Shown in pieces: positions 25,828 to 34,013 of a stretch of 50,390 nt of DNA (within the stretch, counting starts at the first letter, position 1; each line of letters begins with the position of its first letter). Below the pieces are notes generated by a model, which was not told the DNA's origin, did not search any database, and worked only from the letters and a program-made list of their open reading frames with translations. The DNA is from an uncultured Flavobacteriaceae bacterium (GTDB taxonomy: Bacteria > Bacteroidota > Bacteroidia > Flavobacteriales > Flavobacteriaceae). Both the position numbers and the translations under genes were made by a program. The DNA is taken from contig CANMSA010000028.1 of assembly GCA_947500385.1 (NCBI GenBank), forward strand, positions 1 to 50,390, written 5' to 3'.

Positions 25828-26600
25828 GTGCTCAAGATATAGTTTTCCAATTGTTTTAAGCTGATATGGTTCTCATAGATCGCCTTTCCGATAATGGTTC
25901 CTTCACAGCCGATTTCGGCCAAGCGAGGCAATTCGTCAAAAGCGGAAATTCCACCGCTGGCAATCAGTTTCACCCCGGGCACCAGCGTATCTAAAACTCC
26001 ACCGGGGCCACCAGTGGTAGCATTCACCGCTGTTTCTTTCAATATTTTTTTATACAGGTCAAAGGAAGGTCCTTGAAGCATCCCATCCTTACTTATATCG
26101 GTACAGATGATATATTCGATTCCCTTTTTTTGATATTTTTGAATGAAGGGCACCAAGTCTTCCGTAGATTCTTCTTGCCAACCGGAAACCGCCACTTTTT
26201 CATCTAAGGCATCGGCCCCTAAAATAATCTTATCCGAACCATATTCCCTGATCCATGCACTAAAAGTGTTTTTATCCTTTACCGCAATACTCCCACCGGT
26301 GATCTGGTCGGCGCCACTTTCAAAGGCAATTCGCAAATCTTGATCGGTCTTAAGGCCGCCCCCGAAATCTATTTTTAAACGAGTTTTGGAAGCTATTTGC
26401 TCCAAGACCCGGTGGTTTACGATGTGCTTGGATTTTGCCCCGTCTAAATCTACCAAATGAAGGTATTCGATACCATGGGCCTCAAACTCTTTTGCCATCT
26501 CCAACGGATGCTCATTATAAATCTTTTTTGTATCATAGTCGCCCTTGGAAAGGCGCACGCATTTGCCCTCTATGATATCTATTGCAGGTATAATTCTCAT
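25824..26600 (-). CDS. hisA: ProFAR isomerase
   Basis: 258 residues from ATG 26600. A further in-frame start at 26642 would add 14 residues not seen in the family and overlap the GNAT gene. The barrel starts [20 protein letters not shown] with catalytic D8. [14 protein letters not shown] holds the second catalytic Asp, and [16 protein letters not shown] and KLIASGGIS bind the phosphates. It converts ProFAR to PRFAR, the step before HisHF. It is preceded by a GNAT gene (gap 8) and overlaps the DUF1572 gene. Confidence 0.98.
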   Translation of the reverse strand: MRIIPAIDIIEGKCVRLSKGDYDTKKIYNEHPLEMAKEFEAHGIEYLHLVDLDGAKSKHIVNHRVLEQIASKTRLKIDFGGGLKTDQDLRIAFESGADQITGGSIAVKDKNTFSAWIREYGSDKIILGADALDEKVAVSGWQEESTEDLVPFIQKYQKKGIEYIICTDISKDGMLQGPSFDLYKKILKETAVNATTGGPGGVLDTLVPGVKLIASGGISAFDELPRLAEIGCEGTIIGKAIYENHISLKQLENYILST

Positions 26601-26608
26601 TTTACTTT

Positions 26609-27034
26609 TTATAATAAGACCACTCGGTCGTTTGCCATCCATAATTCTGATTCCCCTATACGCTTGAAACCGTACTTTTCGTACATACCGTGGGCGTCTT
26701 TCGTTTTTAAGGCAAGTGTTTTTAAGTTCCGTACCAGTTGATGATCCATTATAAAGGACAGCAATTCTTTTCCATATCCTTTACCCTGGTGCGGTTCAAA
26801 AATGATCACGTCCATTAAGTTTCCGAATACCACCCCATCAGTGACCATGCGCGCAAACCCTATTTGTACGTTTGCACTGGAATACATGCCGAAACATAAG
26901 GAATTGGCAATAATGGTCTCTACCTGCTCAAAGGAGCGTTGACGCCCCCAATAGGAAACCGTACTTAAGTACTTATGGATTTTCGTAACGGACAACAACT
27001 TCTTATCCGTCGAAATATAACAGTTGTCTTTCAT
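26609..27034 (-). CDS. GNAT-family N-acetyltransferase
   Basis: 141 residues. It shows a complete GNAT core: [39 protein letters not shown], with the acetyl-CoA loop HQGKGYG, and [27 protein letters not shown] at the C-terminus. Substrate unknown. It starts inside the last codons of hisH (4-base overlap) and ends 8 bases before hisA, so it is a fixed member of this operon although it has no known role in histidine synthesis. Confidence 0.92.
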   Translation of the reverse strand: MKDNCYISTDKKLLSVTKIHKYLSTVSYWGRQRSFEQVETIIANSLCFGMYSSANVQIGFARMVTDGVVFGNLMDVIIFEPHQGKGYGKELLSFIMDHQLVRNLKTLALKTKDAHGMYEKYGFKRIGESELWMANDRVVLL

Positions 27035-27615
27035 TGGATTTCCAAAAAATTTTTCAATATTCGCTCGCCGACATCACTGCTTTTTTCCGGGTGAAATTGG
27101 GTCCCGTAAAAATTTCCCTTTCCCAAGGCGGCACTGTAGGAAATACCATATTCACAGGTCGCGATGGTTGCTTCGCATACCGGCGCAAAAAAACTGTGCA
27201 CCAAGTAGATATAGTCATTGTTCGGTACTGCTTTGAATAACCCTGTTTTCAAGCTTGAAATTTGATTCCAACCAATTTGGGGCACTTTAAGCGTGTTTGA
27301 AAAACGCTTCACATCCACATCAAAAATACCAAGGCCTTTGGTATTCCCTTCTTCAGAGGAATTGCACATCAATTGCATTCCGAGACAGATACCCAATACG
27401 GGTTGTTTTAAAGTGGGAATCACCTCCTCTAGACCACTTTCGCGTAATTTCTTCATAGCGCTGCTTGCTTCCCCAACACCCGGAAAAATTACCTTGTCAG
27501 CAGCCCGTATCGTATCAACATCATGGGTTAAGATAGCTGTATACCCGAGTCGCTGTACCGCAAATTTGATACTTTGAATGTTTCCCGCCCCGTAATTAAT
27601 AATTACAATGTTCAT
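27031..27615 (-). CDS. hisH: Imidazole glycerol phosphate synthase, glutamine amidotransferase subunit
   Basis: 194 residues, a class I glutamine amidotransferase with nucleophile C77 in GICLGMQLM and the His/Glu pair H175/E177 in FHPEKSS. The oxyanion strand PGVG is at about 45-48. It supplies ammonia to HisF. A 66-base gap of simple-sequence character separates it from the four-helix-bundle gene upstream in the operon, much longer than the other junctions nearby. Confidence 0.98.
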   Translation of the reverse strand: MNIVIINYGAGNIQSIKFAVQRLGYTAILTHDVDTIRAADKVIFPGVGEASSAMKKLRESGLEEVIPTLKQPVLGICLGMQLMCNSSEEGNTKGLGIFDVDVKRFSNTLKVPQIGWNQISSLKTGLFKAVPNNDYIYLVHSFFAPVCEATIATCEYGISYSAALGKGNFYGTQFHPEKSSDVGERILKNFLEIQ

Positions 27616-28072
27616 GATTCAAGGTACAAGGTTTGAAGTGAGAAGTACAAAGTATTTTTTCTTTTGGAAATCATATTTCAATTATTTTCTATTCGCTTTT
27701 GAAGTCTTAATCGAGGCTACAATTATAGCTAGTAGCTCTTTTGATTCATTCAATAGGATTTGAATCTCACTTGTTTTACCTGCTTTAACTTCCAAAAAAA
27801 GTTCCAACCAGTACGCGGATTCATCTACTTCTTCTTCGACAATTTTTAGTTTATGAATAAAATCCGGAGTAGACTTTGCCCTCTGGGAAGCCCTATAATT
27901 TGCACCAGCACTACTTGAGCAACGTATTAATTGTCGTACCCAGGCATCTAGTTCCCGAGAATGTGGGATTTGAGAGCAAAATTTCCAACAGTCAACTGCA
28001 AACCTTTTTGTCCTTAATTTTAAATCTTGCCTTGGCATACTTTGTATTTTTTACCTAGTACTTTTTCCCTTT
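27616..28072 (-). repeat. Four-helix-bundle gene cassette flanked by short inverted repeats
   Basis: TACAAAGTAT at 27646-27655 recurs as its inverse complement at 28037-28046, bracketing the 118-codon gene between hisB and hisH. Both flanks are also rich in AAG/GTAC/AAGGT words (AAGGTACAAGGTTT on the left, AAAGTACTAGGTA on the right, read on the other strand). The arrangement suggests an inserted unit, but no transposase or target duplication is evident. Confidence 0.5.
27682..28038 (-). CDS. Four-helix bundle protein (23S rRNA intervening-sequence type)
   Basis: 118 residues. It matches the small four-helix-bundle family first described from intervening sequences of bacterial 23S rRNA genes: LKLRTKRFAVDCWKF at the start, then LIRCSSSAGANYRASQRAKSTPDFIHKLKIVEEEVDESAYWLELFLE and a last helix LLNESKELLAIIVASIKTSK. 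In Bacteroidota such genes are scattered through genomes and their role is not known. Here the gene sits between hisB and hisH with 34 and 66 bases on its sides. The right-hand inverted repeat runs into its start codon. Confidence 0.9.
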   Translation of the reverse strand: MPRQDLKLRTKRFAVDCWKFCSQIPHSRELDAWVRQLIRCSSSAGANYRASQRAKSTPDFIHKLKIVEEEVDESAYWLELFLEVKAGKTSEIQILLNESKELLAIIVASIKTSKANRK

Positions 28073-29209
28073 TTATAACATTCCCTTCGTACTTGGCAAT
28101 ACCATTTTTTCAACATCGCGCTTCACCGCCATTTTAATCGACTTGGCAAAGGCCTTAAAAATAGCTTCGATTTTATGGTGTTCGTTCGTGCCTTCCGCTT
28201 TGATATTTAAATTGGCTTTGGCCCCATCGGTAAACGATTTAAAAAAGTGAAAAAACATCTCGGTAGGCATCTCCCCAATTTTTTCCCGTTTGAATTCCGC
28301 TTCCCAAACCAACCAATTACGGCCCCCAAAATCTATCGCAACCTGCGCTAGGCAATCATCCATAGGCAAACAAAACCCATAGCGTTCTATTCCCAGTTTG
28401 TTGCCCAAGGCCCGGTGGAAGGTTTCACCCAAGGCTATGGCCGTATCTTCAATGGTATGGTGCTCATCTACTTCCAAATCCCCGACTACTTGTATATCCA
28501 GGTCCATTTGGCCATGTCGTGCCAATTGGTCCAACATATGATCAAAAAAGGCCAAACCGGTCTGGATGGTACTTTTACCCGTTCCGTCGAGATTGAGTTG
28601 GATATGAATAGCTGTTTCATTTGTTTTGCGGTGTATTTCCGCTGTGCGATCTTGTAACTTCAAAAACTCATAGATAGTTTCCCAATCGTTGTTTTCCAAC
28701 GCAATTACAGCATTCAGCGCCGCCCTGTCGACGGTAATTTCACCTGTGCCCAAATTCGTATCATCATTGATAAAAACGCCTTTTGCTCCCAGGTTTTTAG
28801 CCAATTCCATATCGGTGAGTCGGTCCCCGATGACAAAAGAATTCTGTAAATCGTACTCCTCGGAAAAATATTCGGTCAGTAGGCCCGTTCCAGGTTTTCG
28901 CGTATCGGCATTTTCATGTGGAAATGTACGATCCAGAAACACTTTGTCGAATATCACCCCTTCATTTTCAAATGATTTCATGATGAAGTTGTGCACAGGC
29001 CAAAAGGTATCTTCCGGAAAAACATCGGTTCCCAATCCATCTTGGTTCGTAATCATCACGAGTTCATAATCAAGTTCCTTGGCTATTTTACCTAAAAACG
29101 TAAATGCTTTTGGGTAAAAAATCATTTTTTCAAAGGCATCGATCTGTTCGTCTACGGTTTCTTTGATGATGGTGCCATCCCTATCGATAAAAAGTACTTT
29201 CTTTTTCAT
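28073..29209 (-). CDS. hisB: Bifunctional histidinol-phosphatase / imidazoleglycerol-phosphate dehydratase
   Basis: 378 residues. The N-terminal HAD phosphatase domain (about 1-165) has nucleophile D9 and D11 in [16 protein letters not shown] and the [14 protein letters not shown] motif. The C-terminal dehydratase domain (about 188-378) has [24 protein letters not shown] and a second metal-binding DHHK-like EHHKIEA. The zinc-binding Cys cluster of the E. coli phosphatase is absent: the aligned loop reads [14 protein letters not shown]. It catalyses the sixth and eighth steps of the pathway. Confidence 0.98.
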   Translation of the reverse strand: MKKKVLFIDRDGTIIKETVDEQIDAFEKMIFYPKAFTFLGKIAKELDYELVMITNQDGLGTDVFPEDTFWPVHNFIMKSFENEGVIFDKVFLDRTFPHENADTRKPGTGLLTEYFSEEYDLQNSFVIGDRLTDMELAKNLGAKGVFINDDTNLGTGEITVDRAALNAVIALENNDWETIYEFLKLQDRTAEIHRKTNETAIHIQLNLDGTGKSTIQTGLAFFDHMLDQLARHGQMDLDIQVVGDLEVDEHHTIEDTAIALGETFHRALGNKLGIERYGFCLPMDDCLAQVAIDFGGRNWLVWEAEFKREKIGEMPTEMFFHFFKSFTDGAKANLNIKAEGTNEHHKIEAIFKAFAKSIKMAVKRDVEKMVLPSTKGML

Positions 29210-29235
29210 TATACTGCTTCCTTTTTTCTGTTCGG

Positions 29236-30291
29236 TTACCTGCTTTGGGTATCCAGCTGTTGCAACGTATCGATTAATTTTTTGTTTTCAATCTTGGTTC
29301 CTACCGTAAATCGCAGGGTGTTTTTACACAAGACTTGATTTGTTCTGTTTCGCACTACTACACCTTTGCTTAAAAGTTGTTGGTATCTGTTATTCGCATC
29401 ATCTACCTTCGCAAGTACAAAGTTGGCATCCGACGGGTATACTTTTGCCACAAAGGGAACCGCATTCAATGTTGCCACGAGCCGATCCTTTTCTGCTAGA
29501 ATGTTGCTGATCTCCTCGGTAATGGTATCGGCATCCGAAAGCCGTTTCAGGGCTCTTTCTTGCGTAAGTTCATTGACATTATATGGCGGTTTGATCTTGT
29601 TCAACACCGAAATAATTTCTGAGGAAGCAATGCAAATTCCTAACCGGATTCCCGCTAGACCATAGGCTTTTGACAGCGTTTGTGTTACCACTAAATTGGG
29701 ATATTGATCAATTTTGGAGGCCCAACTATCTCCAGGAGAAAAGTCGATATACGCTTCATCAATGACTACCAAACCACTGAAATTTCCCAGCAGTTCCTCA
29801 ATACCGCTGGTCTTAAAACTATTTCCGGTCGGATTGTTCGGGGAACAGATAAAAACCATTTTGGTTTGCGCATCTATTCGCTTTCCTATTTCGGGAATAT
29901 TGGGTTCGAAATCGTCGGTTAATACTACCTCTCGATTCTCAACGGCATTGACCCCCGCTAATACCTTGTACATCCCGTACGTTGGTGGAAGCGTGATAAT
30001 GTTGTCTTTTTGCGGTTCACAAAATGCCCTGAATAATAAATCCAGGACCTCGTCGCTGCCATTTCCCAATAACAAATTAGGGACTTCTACCCTTTTTGCC
30101 TTCGCCAACACCATTTTTAGGCTCCGTTGTTGCGGATCAGGGTAACGATTGACCCCATTTTCAAAGGGGTTTTCGTTCGCATCTAGAAATACCATCTTAG
30201 AACCGTCGGACACGTATTCGTCCCGGGCCGAGGAATACGGCCGAAGGCCCTTTACATTTTCCCTTATTATATTGTCTAAATTAAAGCTCAT
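29236..30291 (-). CDS. hisC: Histidinol-phosphate aminotransferase
   Basis: 351 residues, a fold-type I PLP enzyme. The PLP lysine is K208 in [14 protein letters not shown]. Other signatures are [26 protein letters not shown], the PNNPTGN loop (151-157) and [10 protein letters not shown] (175-184, with the PLP-ring Asp). It transfers an amino group from glutamate to imidazole acetol phosphate. It lies 26 bases before hisB and 40 bases after hisD. Confidence 0.98.
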   Translation of the reverse strand: MSFNLDNIIRENVKGLRPYSSARDEYVSDGSKMVFLDANENPFENGVNRYPDPQQRSLKMVLAKAKRVEVPNLLLGNGSDEVLDLLFRAFCEPQKDNIITLPPTYGMYKVLAGVNAVENREVVLTDDFEPNIPEIGKRIDAQTKMVFICSPNNPTGNSFKTSGIEELLGNFSGLVVIDEAYIDFSPGDSWASKIDQYPNLVVTQTLSKAYGLAGIRLGICIASSEIISVLNKIKPPYNVNELTQERALKRLSDADTITEEISNILAEKDRLVATLNAVPFVAKVYPSDANFVLAKVDDANNRYQQLLSKGVVVRNRTNQVLCKNTLRFTVGTKIENKKLIDTLQQLDTQSR

Positions 30292-30331
30292 TCCTAAACA
30301 TTGCTGATTGCTACTTTTTCAAAATGGAATT

Positions 30332-31621
30332 CTACGTATCCGACAAACTTTTTAATCGCAAACTCACTGCATTCTTGTGAGCTTGCAAGCCTTCCGCTTC
30401 GGCCATTACCTCGATGGCCTCCCCTATGTTCCGGATCCCTTCCTTGGAAATTTTCTGGAACGTCATACTCTTCATAAAACTATCTAAATTGACCCCGCTG
30501 TATTGTTTGGCGTATCCGTTTGTAGGCAACGTATGATTGGTACCCGAAGCATAATCACCTGCACTTTCGGGCGTGTAGTTACCAATAAAAACCGAACCGG
30601 CATTTTCGATGTTTGAAATAAAAAAATCTTCATTCTCTACGCAAATAATATAATGTTCCGGACCATATTCGTTGATCAATTCTACCGCAGTAGCCGCATC
30701 AGCTACATAAATAAGTTTACTGTTTTCAATAGCCTTTTCCGCAATCTCTTTACGGGGAAGCACACTCAGTTGTCTTGCTACTTCGTCTTCCACTGCCTCG
30801 ATCAGTTCCTTCGAGGTAGAGACCAGCAGAACCTGACTATCGACTCCGTGTTCGGCTTGGCTCAACAGATCAGACGCCACAAACGCGGCATTTGCAGAAT
30901 TATCCGCCACCACCAAAAGTTCACTTGGTCCGGCAGGCATATCGATGGCGACCCCATGTTTGGTCGCTAGTTGCTTGGCTACCGTTACATATTGGTTGCC
31001 AGGGCCAAAAATCTTATACACCTTGGGAATCGTCTCCGTTCCGAAGGTCATGCCCGCAATTGCCTGAATACCGCCTACTTTATAAATCTTGGTTATACCA
31101 CAAAGGTCTGCCGTGTACAAAATTGCCGGGTGAATGCTGCCATCGCTTGCCGGAGGGGAGCACAATACCACTTCCTTACAACCCGCGATCATCGCAGGTA
31201 CCGCTAACATCAAAATGGTAGAAAACAAGGGTGCCGTGCCTCCGGGGATATAGAGCCCCACCTTTTGAATGGGTCTTTTCTCCTGCCAGCAATGCACACC
31301 AATGGCAGTGGTCACCGCTATTGTTTCACCTAGCTGCGCTTTATGAAAGGCGGTAATATTCTGTTTCGCCAACGCAATGGCGTTTTGGAGTTCCTGAGAA
31401 ACCAGTTCTTTTGCCGTGGCAATCTCGGCATTCGAAACCGTCAATTCGCCCAAAGAGATACCATCGAACTTTTCAGTATACTTTTTCAATATAGGGTCCC
31501 CCTCCATTTTCACCTCCTCAAAAATTGCATTCACCGTGTCTTCGATCTCGGAAACGGATTGCGTTGGGCGTTTTAACAACGTATCCCAAGTAGCTCTTTG
31601 CGGATTATTGATCTTATTCAT
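30332..31621 (-). CDS. hisD: Histidinol dehydrogenase
   Basis: 429 residues, full length. NAD- and zinc-binding motifs are clear: VGLYIPGGTAPLFSTILMLA (121-140), GPGNQYVTVAKQLA (207-219), DMPAGPSELLVVAD (227-240), SQAEHG (254-259, zinc ligands), GPEHYIICVEN with the catalytic Glu/His pair E322-H323, and GDYASGTNHTLPT (355-367, zinc Asp). It oxidises histidinol to histidine in two NAD-dependent steps. Only 2 bases separate it from the upstream GNAT gene. Confidence 0.98.
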   Translation of the reverse strand: MNKINNPQRATWDTLLKRPTQSVSEIEDTVNAIFEEVKMEGDPILKKYTEKFDGISLGELTVSNAEIATAKELVSQELQNAIALAKQNITAFHKAQLGETIAVTTAIGVHCWQEKRPIQKVGLYIPGGTAPLFSTILMLAVPAMIAGCKEVVLCSPPASDGSIHPAILYTADLCGITKIYKVGGIQAIAGMTFGTETIPKVYKIFGPGNQYVTVAKQLATKHGVAIDMPAGPSELLVVADNSANAAFVASDLLSQAEHGVDSQVLLVSTSKELIEAVEDEVARQLSVLPRKEIAEKAIENSKLIYVADAATAVELINEYGPEHYIICVENEDFFISNIENAGSVFIGNYTPESAGDYASGTNHTLPTNGYAKQYSGVNLDSFMKSMTFQKISKEGIRNIGEAIEVMAEAEGLQAHKNAVSLRLKSLSDT

Positions 31622-31623
31622 GC

Positions 31624-32046
31624 TTACAGTTCTTTCTGATAGTGGTAGGCAACCATTTTATACCCTTGTTGTTCCCAGAAGCGTTGACCGGCTTTATTTT
31701 CAACATAGCAGTTTAACTCCGATGCGACGCAACCAAGAGATTTTCCATAATCGAAAATCCAGTTCATCAACTGTTGTCCAATCCCCTTGCCTTGATACTC
31801 TGGGCGTATGTATACATTATCGGGCTCCAAATGCTTTCCTACATAATATTTATTCAAAATCCACAACCCGGATATTCCTATCAAAGAATCTCCATCAAAA
31901 ACACCGATACAGTGGTAATTGGTTCGCAGCATTTCTTGCAGGCGTTCTTTCAGTACACCCTCGGGGATTTTTGGATTCAAAGCCCTCCATAATGGTATAA
32001 TTGTTTCCATTTTGTCTTTCTCGATAAAGCGAATAGTTGGTTCCAT
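31624..32046 (-). CDS. GNAT-family N-acetyltransferase
   Basis: 140 residues with a full GNAT signature: IGVFDGDSLIGISGLWI, PDNVYIRPEYQGKGIGQQLMNWIFDYGKSLGCVASELNCYVENKAGQRFWEQQGYKMVAY. The acetyl-CoA loop is QGKGIG. It lies between hisG (gap 29) and hisD (gap 2). It is a different GNAT subgroup from the one before hisA, so the two are not a recent duplication. Substrate unknown. Confidence 0.92.
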   Translation of the reverse strand: MEPTIRFIEKDKMETIIPLWRALNPKIPEGVLKERLQEMLRTNYHCIGVFDGDSLIGISGLWILNKYYVGKHLEPDNVYIRPEYQGKGIGQQLMNWIFDYGKSLGCVASELNCYVENKAGQRFWEQQGYKMVAYHYQKEL

Positions 32047-32075
32047 TATTAAAATACCGTGTTTTTCTTCTATGC

Positions 32076-32933
32076 TTAGAGAACCATTTTTTCAATGGGG
32101 CATACAAGAATCCCCTCTGCACCTGCTTGTTTTAACTCATCGATCACTTCCCAGAAAGTGTCTTTGTTGATAACCGTATGTACCGAGCTCCAACCTTCTT
32201 CAGCGAGCGGTAAGACGGTAGGGCTGCGCATCCCTGGTAACAACTCCAAAATACGTGCTAACTTCTCATTTGGGGCATTCAACAGTACATACTTGGATTG
32301 TCGCGCCTGCAAGACCGATTGTATGCGAAACTGTAATCGCTTTAAAATCGCCTTTCGTTCTTCCGATATTTTCGGGGACACCGCCAACACGGCTTCACTT
32401 TTTAGCATCACCTCCACCTCTTTCAGGTTATTTTTGAAAAGGGTACTGCCACTGGATACGATATCACATATGGCATCTGCAAGGCCAATATTGGGGGCGA
32501 TCTCGACCGATCCATTAATAATATGCAAATCTGCATGTACTCCTTTTTCCTTTAGGTATTGCTTTACGGTATTTGGATAGGAAGTGGCAATCCGTTTTCC
32601 CTCAAAATCTTTTACCGATTGGTACGCAACTCCTTTCGGTACCGCCAATGAAACTTTGCATTTCGAAAATCCCAGCTTTGTGGCGATGCTGATATCCGCT
32701 CCCTTTTCAATTAGGACGTTCTCGCCTATAATTGCGATATCTACAACCCCATCTCTAAGGTATTGGGGAATATCCCCGTTTCTTAGATAAAATACTTCCA
32801 AGGGGAAATTACGGGAGGCCGCTTTTAGTTGGTCTTTTCCATTGTCGATCGAAATACCGCAATTTTTAAGGATGGAAAGCGACTCTTCATTGAGTCTTCC
32901 TGATTTCTGAATGGCTATTCTAATTTTTGTCAT
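32076..32933 (-). CDS. hisG: ATP phosphoribosyltransferase, long form
   Basis: 285 residues, the long form with a C-terminal regulatory domain (about 210-285, LLPGMRSPTVLPLAEEGWSSVHTVI). That domain mediates histidine feedback inhibition in characterised HisG proteins. Catalytic-domain signatures are IRIAIQKSGRLNEESLSIL, the VVDIAIIGENVLIEKGAD loop and the PRPP-binding ADAICDIVSSGSTLFKNNL. It catalyses the committed first step, ATP plus PRPP to PR-ATP. It is the first structural gene of the operon, downstream of the attenuator at 32983-33101. Confidence 0.98.
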   Translation of the reverse strand: MTKIRIAIQKSGRLNEESLSILKNCGISIDNGKDQLKAASRNFPLEVFYLRNGDIPQYLRDGVVDIAIIGENVLIEKGADISIATKLGFSKCKVSLAVPKGVAYQSVKDFEGKRIATSYPNTVKQYLKEKGVHADLHIINGSVEIAPNIGLADAICDIVSSGSTLFKNNLKEVEVMLKSEAVLAVSPKISEERKAILKRLQFRIQSVLQARQSKYVLLNAPNEKLARILELLPGMRSPTVLPLAEEGWSSVHTVINKDTFWEVIDELKQAGAEGILVCPIEKMVL

Positions 32934-32982
32934 TGTATGTCCGCTACTTGGTTCCCACTATTTGTGGATTGCTATTTTCATT

Positions 32983-33015
32983 AAAAACAAAACCCGCTTG
33001 ATTTCTCAAACGGGT
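32983..33015 (-). terminator. Attenuator terminator of the his operon
   Basis: Read on the minus strand, ACCCGTTTGA (33015-33006), loop GAAA, TCAAGCGGGT (33001-32992) form a 10-bp stem with one G-U pair and a stable GNRA loop. TTTGTTTTT (32991-32983) follows directly. This is a textbook intrinsic terminator, 50 bases before the hisG start and 32 bases after the leader peptide stop. Confidence 0.88.
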
Positions 33016-33061
33016 CGTACATTATGTTGTAATACTACAATACACTTTTACCTCGCTTGAG
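33005..33061 (-). promoter_or_regulatory. Antiterminator pairing of the his attenuator
   Basis: On the minus strand, CTCAAGCGAGGT (33061-33050), which lies over the last codons and stop of the leader peptide, can pair with ACCCGTTTGAG (33015-33005), the 5' arm of the terminator: eight consecutive pairs (one G-U), then GGT/ACC beyond a one-base bulge. The two structures are mutually exclusive. A small hairpin TTGTA-GTAT-TACAA lies between the arms. Confidence 0.8.
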
Positions 33062-33101
33062 CGCAGTGGTAAAAATGATGGTGTACATTGATAGTTCTCA
33101 T
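33048..33101 (-). CDS. hisL: Histidine operon leader peptide
   Basis: A 17-codon frame, MRTINVHHHFYHCAQAR, encoded just before the terminator. It has four His codons within six (codons 7, 8, 9, 12). A ribosome short of charged His-tRNA would stall there and leave the antiterminator arm (33061-33050) free. A ribosome reaching the stop would cover that arm and let the terminator form. This is the logic of the enterobacterial his leader. The gene symbol is used by analogy; the peptide has no sequence similarity requirement beyond its His run. Confidence 0.85.
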   Translation of the reverse strand: MRTINVHHHFYHCAQAR

Positions 33102-33188
33102 TATGGTGTAAAAATAAAACGTATTCTTGATTTATCAAAAGAATAGTTTCAAATTCAACAAAACTTTTAATGCTGGTTAGGTTCTATG

Positions 33189-34001
33189 CTAGTTATTCCC
33201 CAATATCAAAGGTAAACCTGCATCTCCACTACCCACGATCACCACTTTGGCATTTGGTGATTGTGACAGCTTTAAAGTCGCATCGATTCCCTTGTCCTGC
33301 AAAATTTTATCCGTCAAGGAAGCACTTAGAATTCTGTTGGCATCCGCTTTTCCCTGGGCTTCGATCGTTACCTTTTGTGCTTCTTTTTCGGCAGTGACCA
33401 AACGGAACTCGTACTCCAGTGATTCTTGTTCTTGTTTTAGTTTTCCTTCAATCGCGTCTTTAATCGTCGGAGGGAGTTTTACATCTTCCACCAAGACCCT
33501 TTTAACGTTTAGGAATTGACCGCTTAATTCATTCCTAACCTCTTCTAATATTTCTTGCTCAATTACGTCTCGTTTACTGGAATACAGTTGTTCGGGAGTG
33601 TACCGCCCTACCACACTTCTAGCGGCGGCATTCACGGCCGGGTCTAACAGTTCCACTATGTAGTCTTCACCTTTTGTTTTGATCAAGTTTCCCAAATTTG
33701 AGTATTCGGGTTCAAACCAGATGGTTCCGTTTACCTTCACCTCAAGGCCGTTTACAGAGAGTACGTTCATCTCATCAGAAATCGATTGTTGTCTCACCTT
33801 GTGTATCAACATATCATTCCAAGGAGCAACAATATGCCAACCCTCCCCATAGGTTTGATCGGTTACGATACCGCCTGCAGCGGGTTTAAAAAGCACTCCT
33901 CCTTCACCTGGACCAATCTTCACGATTGTTCGGCTAATGGTGAACACGAGTATAATTAAAATAAAAATAGATGGAAGGGCAATTTTTGGTAATTTATCCA
34001 T
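33189..34001 (-). CDS. Prohibitin / SPFH-domain membrane protein
   Basis: 270 residues. One N-terminal membrane anchor (about 8-28) is followed by the SPFH/prohibitin domain: VKIGPGEGGVLFKPAAGGI, YGEGWHIVAPWNDMLIHKVRQQ and VNGTIWFEP. A helical region (about 175-225, KLKQEQESLEYEFRLVTAEKEAQKVTIEAQGKADANR) is likely to form a coiled coil for ring assembly. Prohibitin-like proteins scaffold membrane microdomains and often act on membrane proteases. It lies 12 bases after the VWA membrane protein gene and is probably co-transcribed with it. Confidence 0.92.
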   Translation of the reverse strand: MDKLPKIALPSIFILIILVFTISRTIVKIGPGEGGVLFKPAAGGIVTDQTYGEGWHIVAPWNDMLIHKVRQQSISDEMNVLSVNGLEVKVNGTIWFEPEYSNLGNLIKTKGEDYIVELLDPAVNAAARSVVGRYTPEQLYSSKRDVIEQEILEEVRNELSGQFLNVKRVLVEDVKLPPTIKDAIEGKLKQEQESLEYEFRLVTAEKEAQKVTIEAQGKADANRILSASLTDKILQDKGIDATLKLSQSPNAKVVIVGSGDAGLPLILGNN

Positions 34002-34013
34002 GGATGTTTTGTT

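Noticed and set aside
31416-32000. 194-codon plus-strand frame across the hisD / GNAT junction
   Set aside because: It spans two clear minus-strand genes and has no protein-like features.
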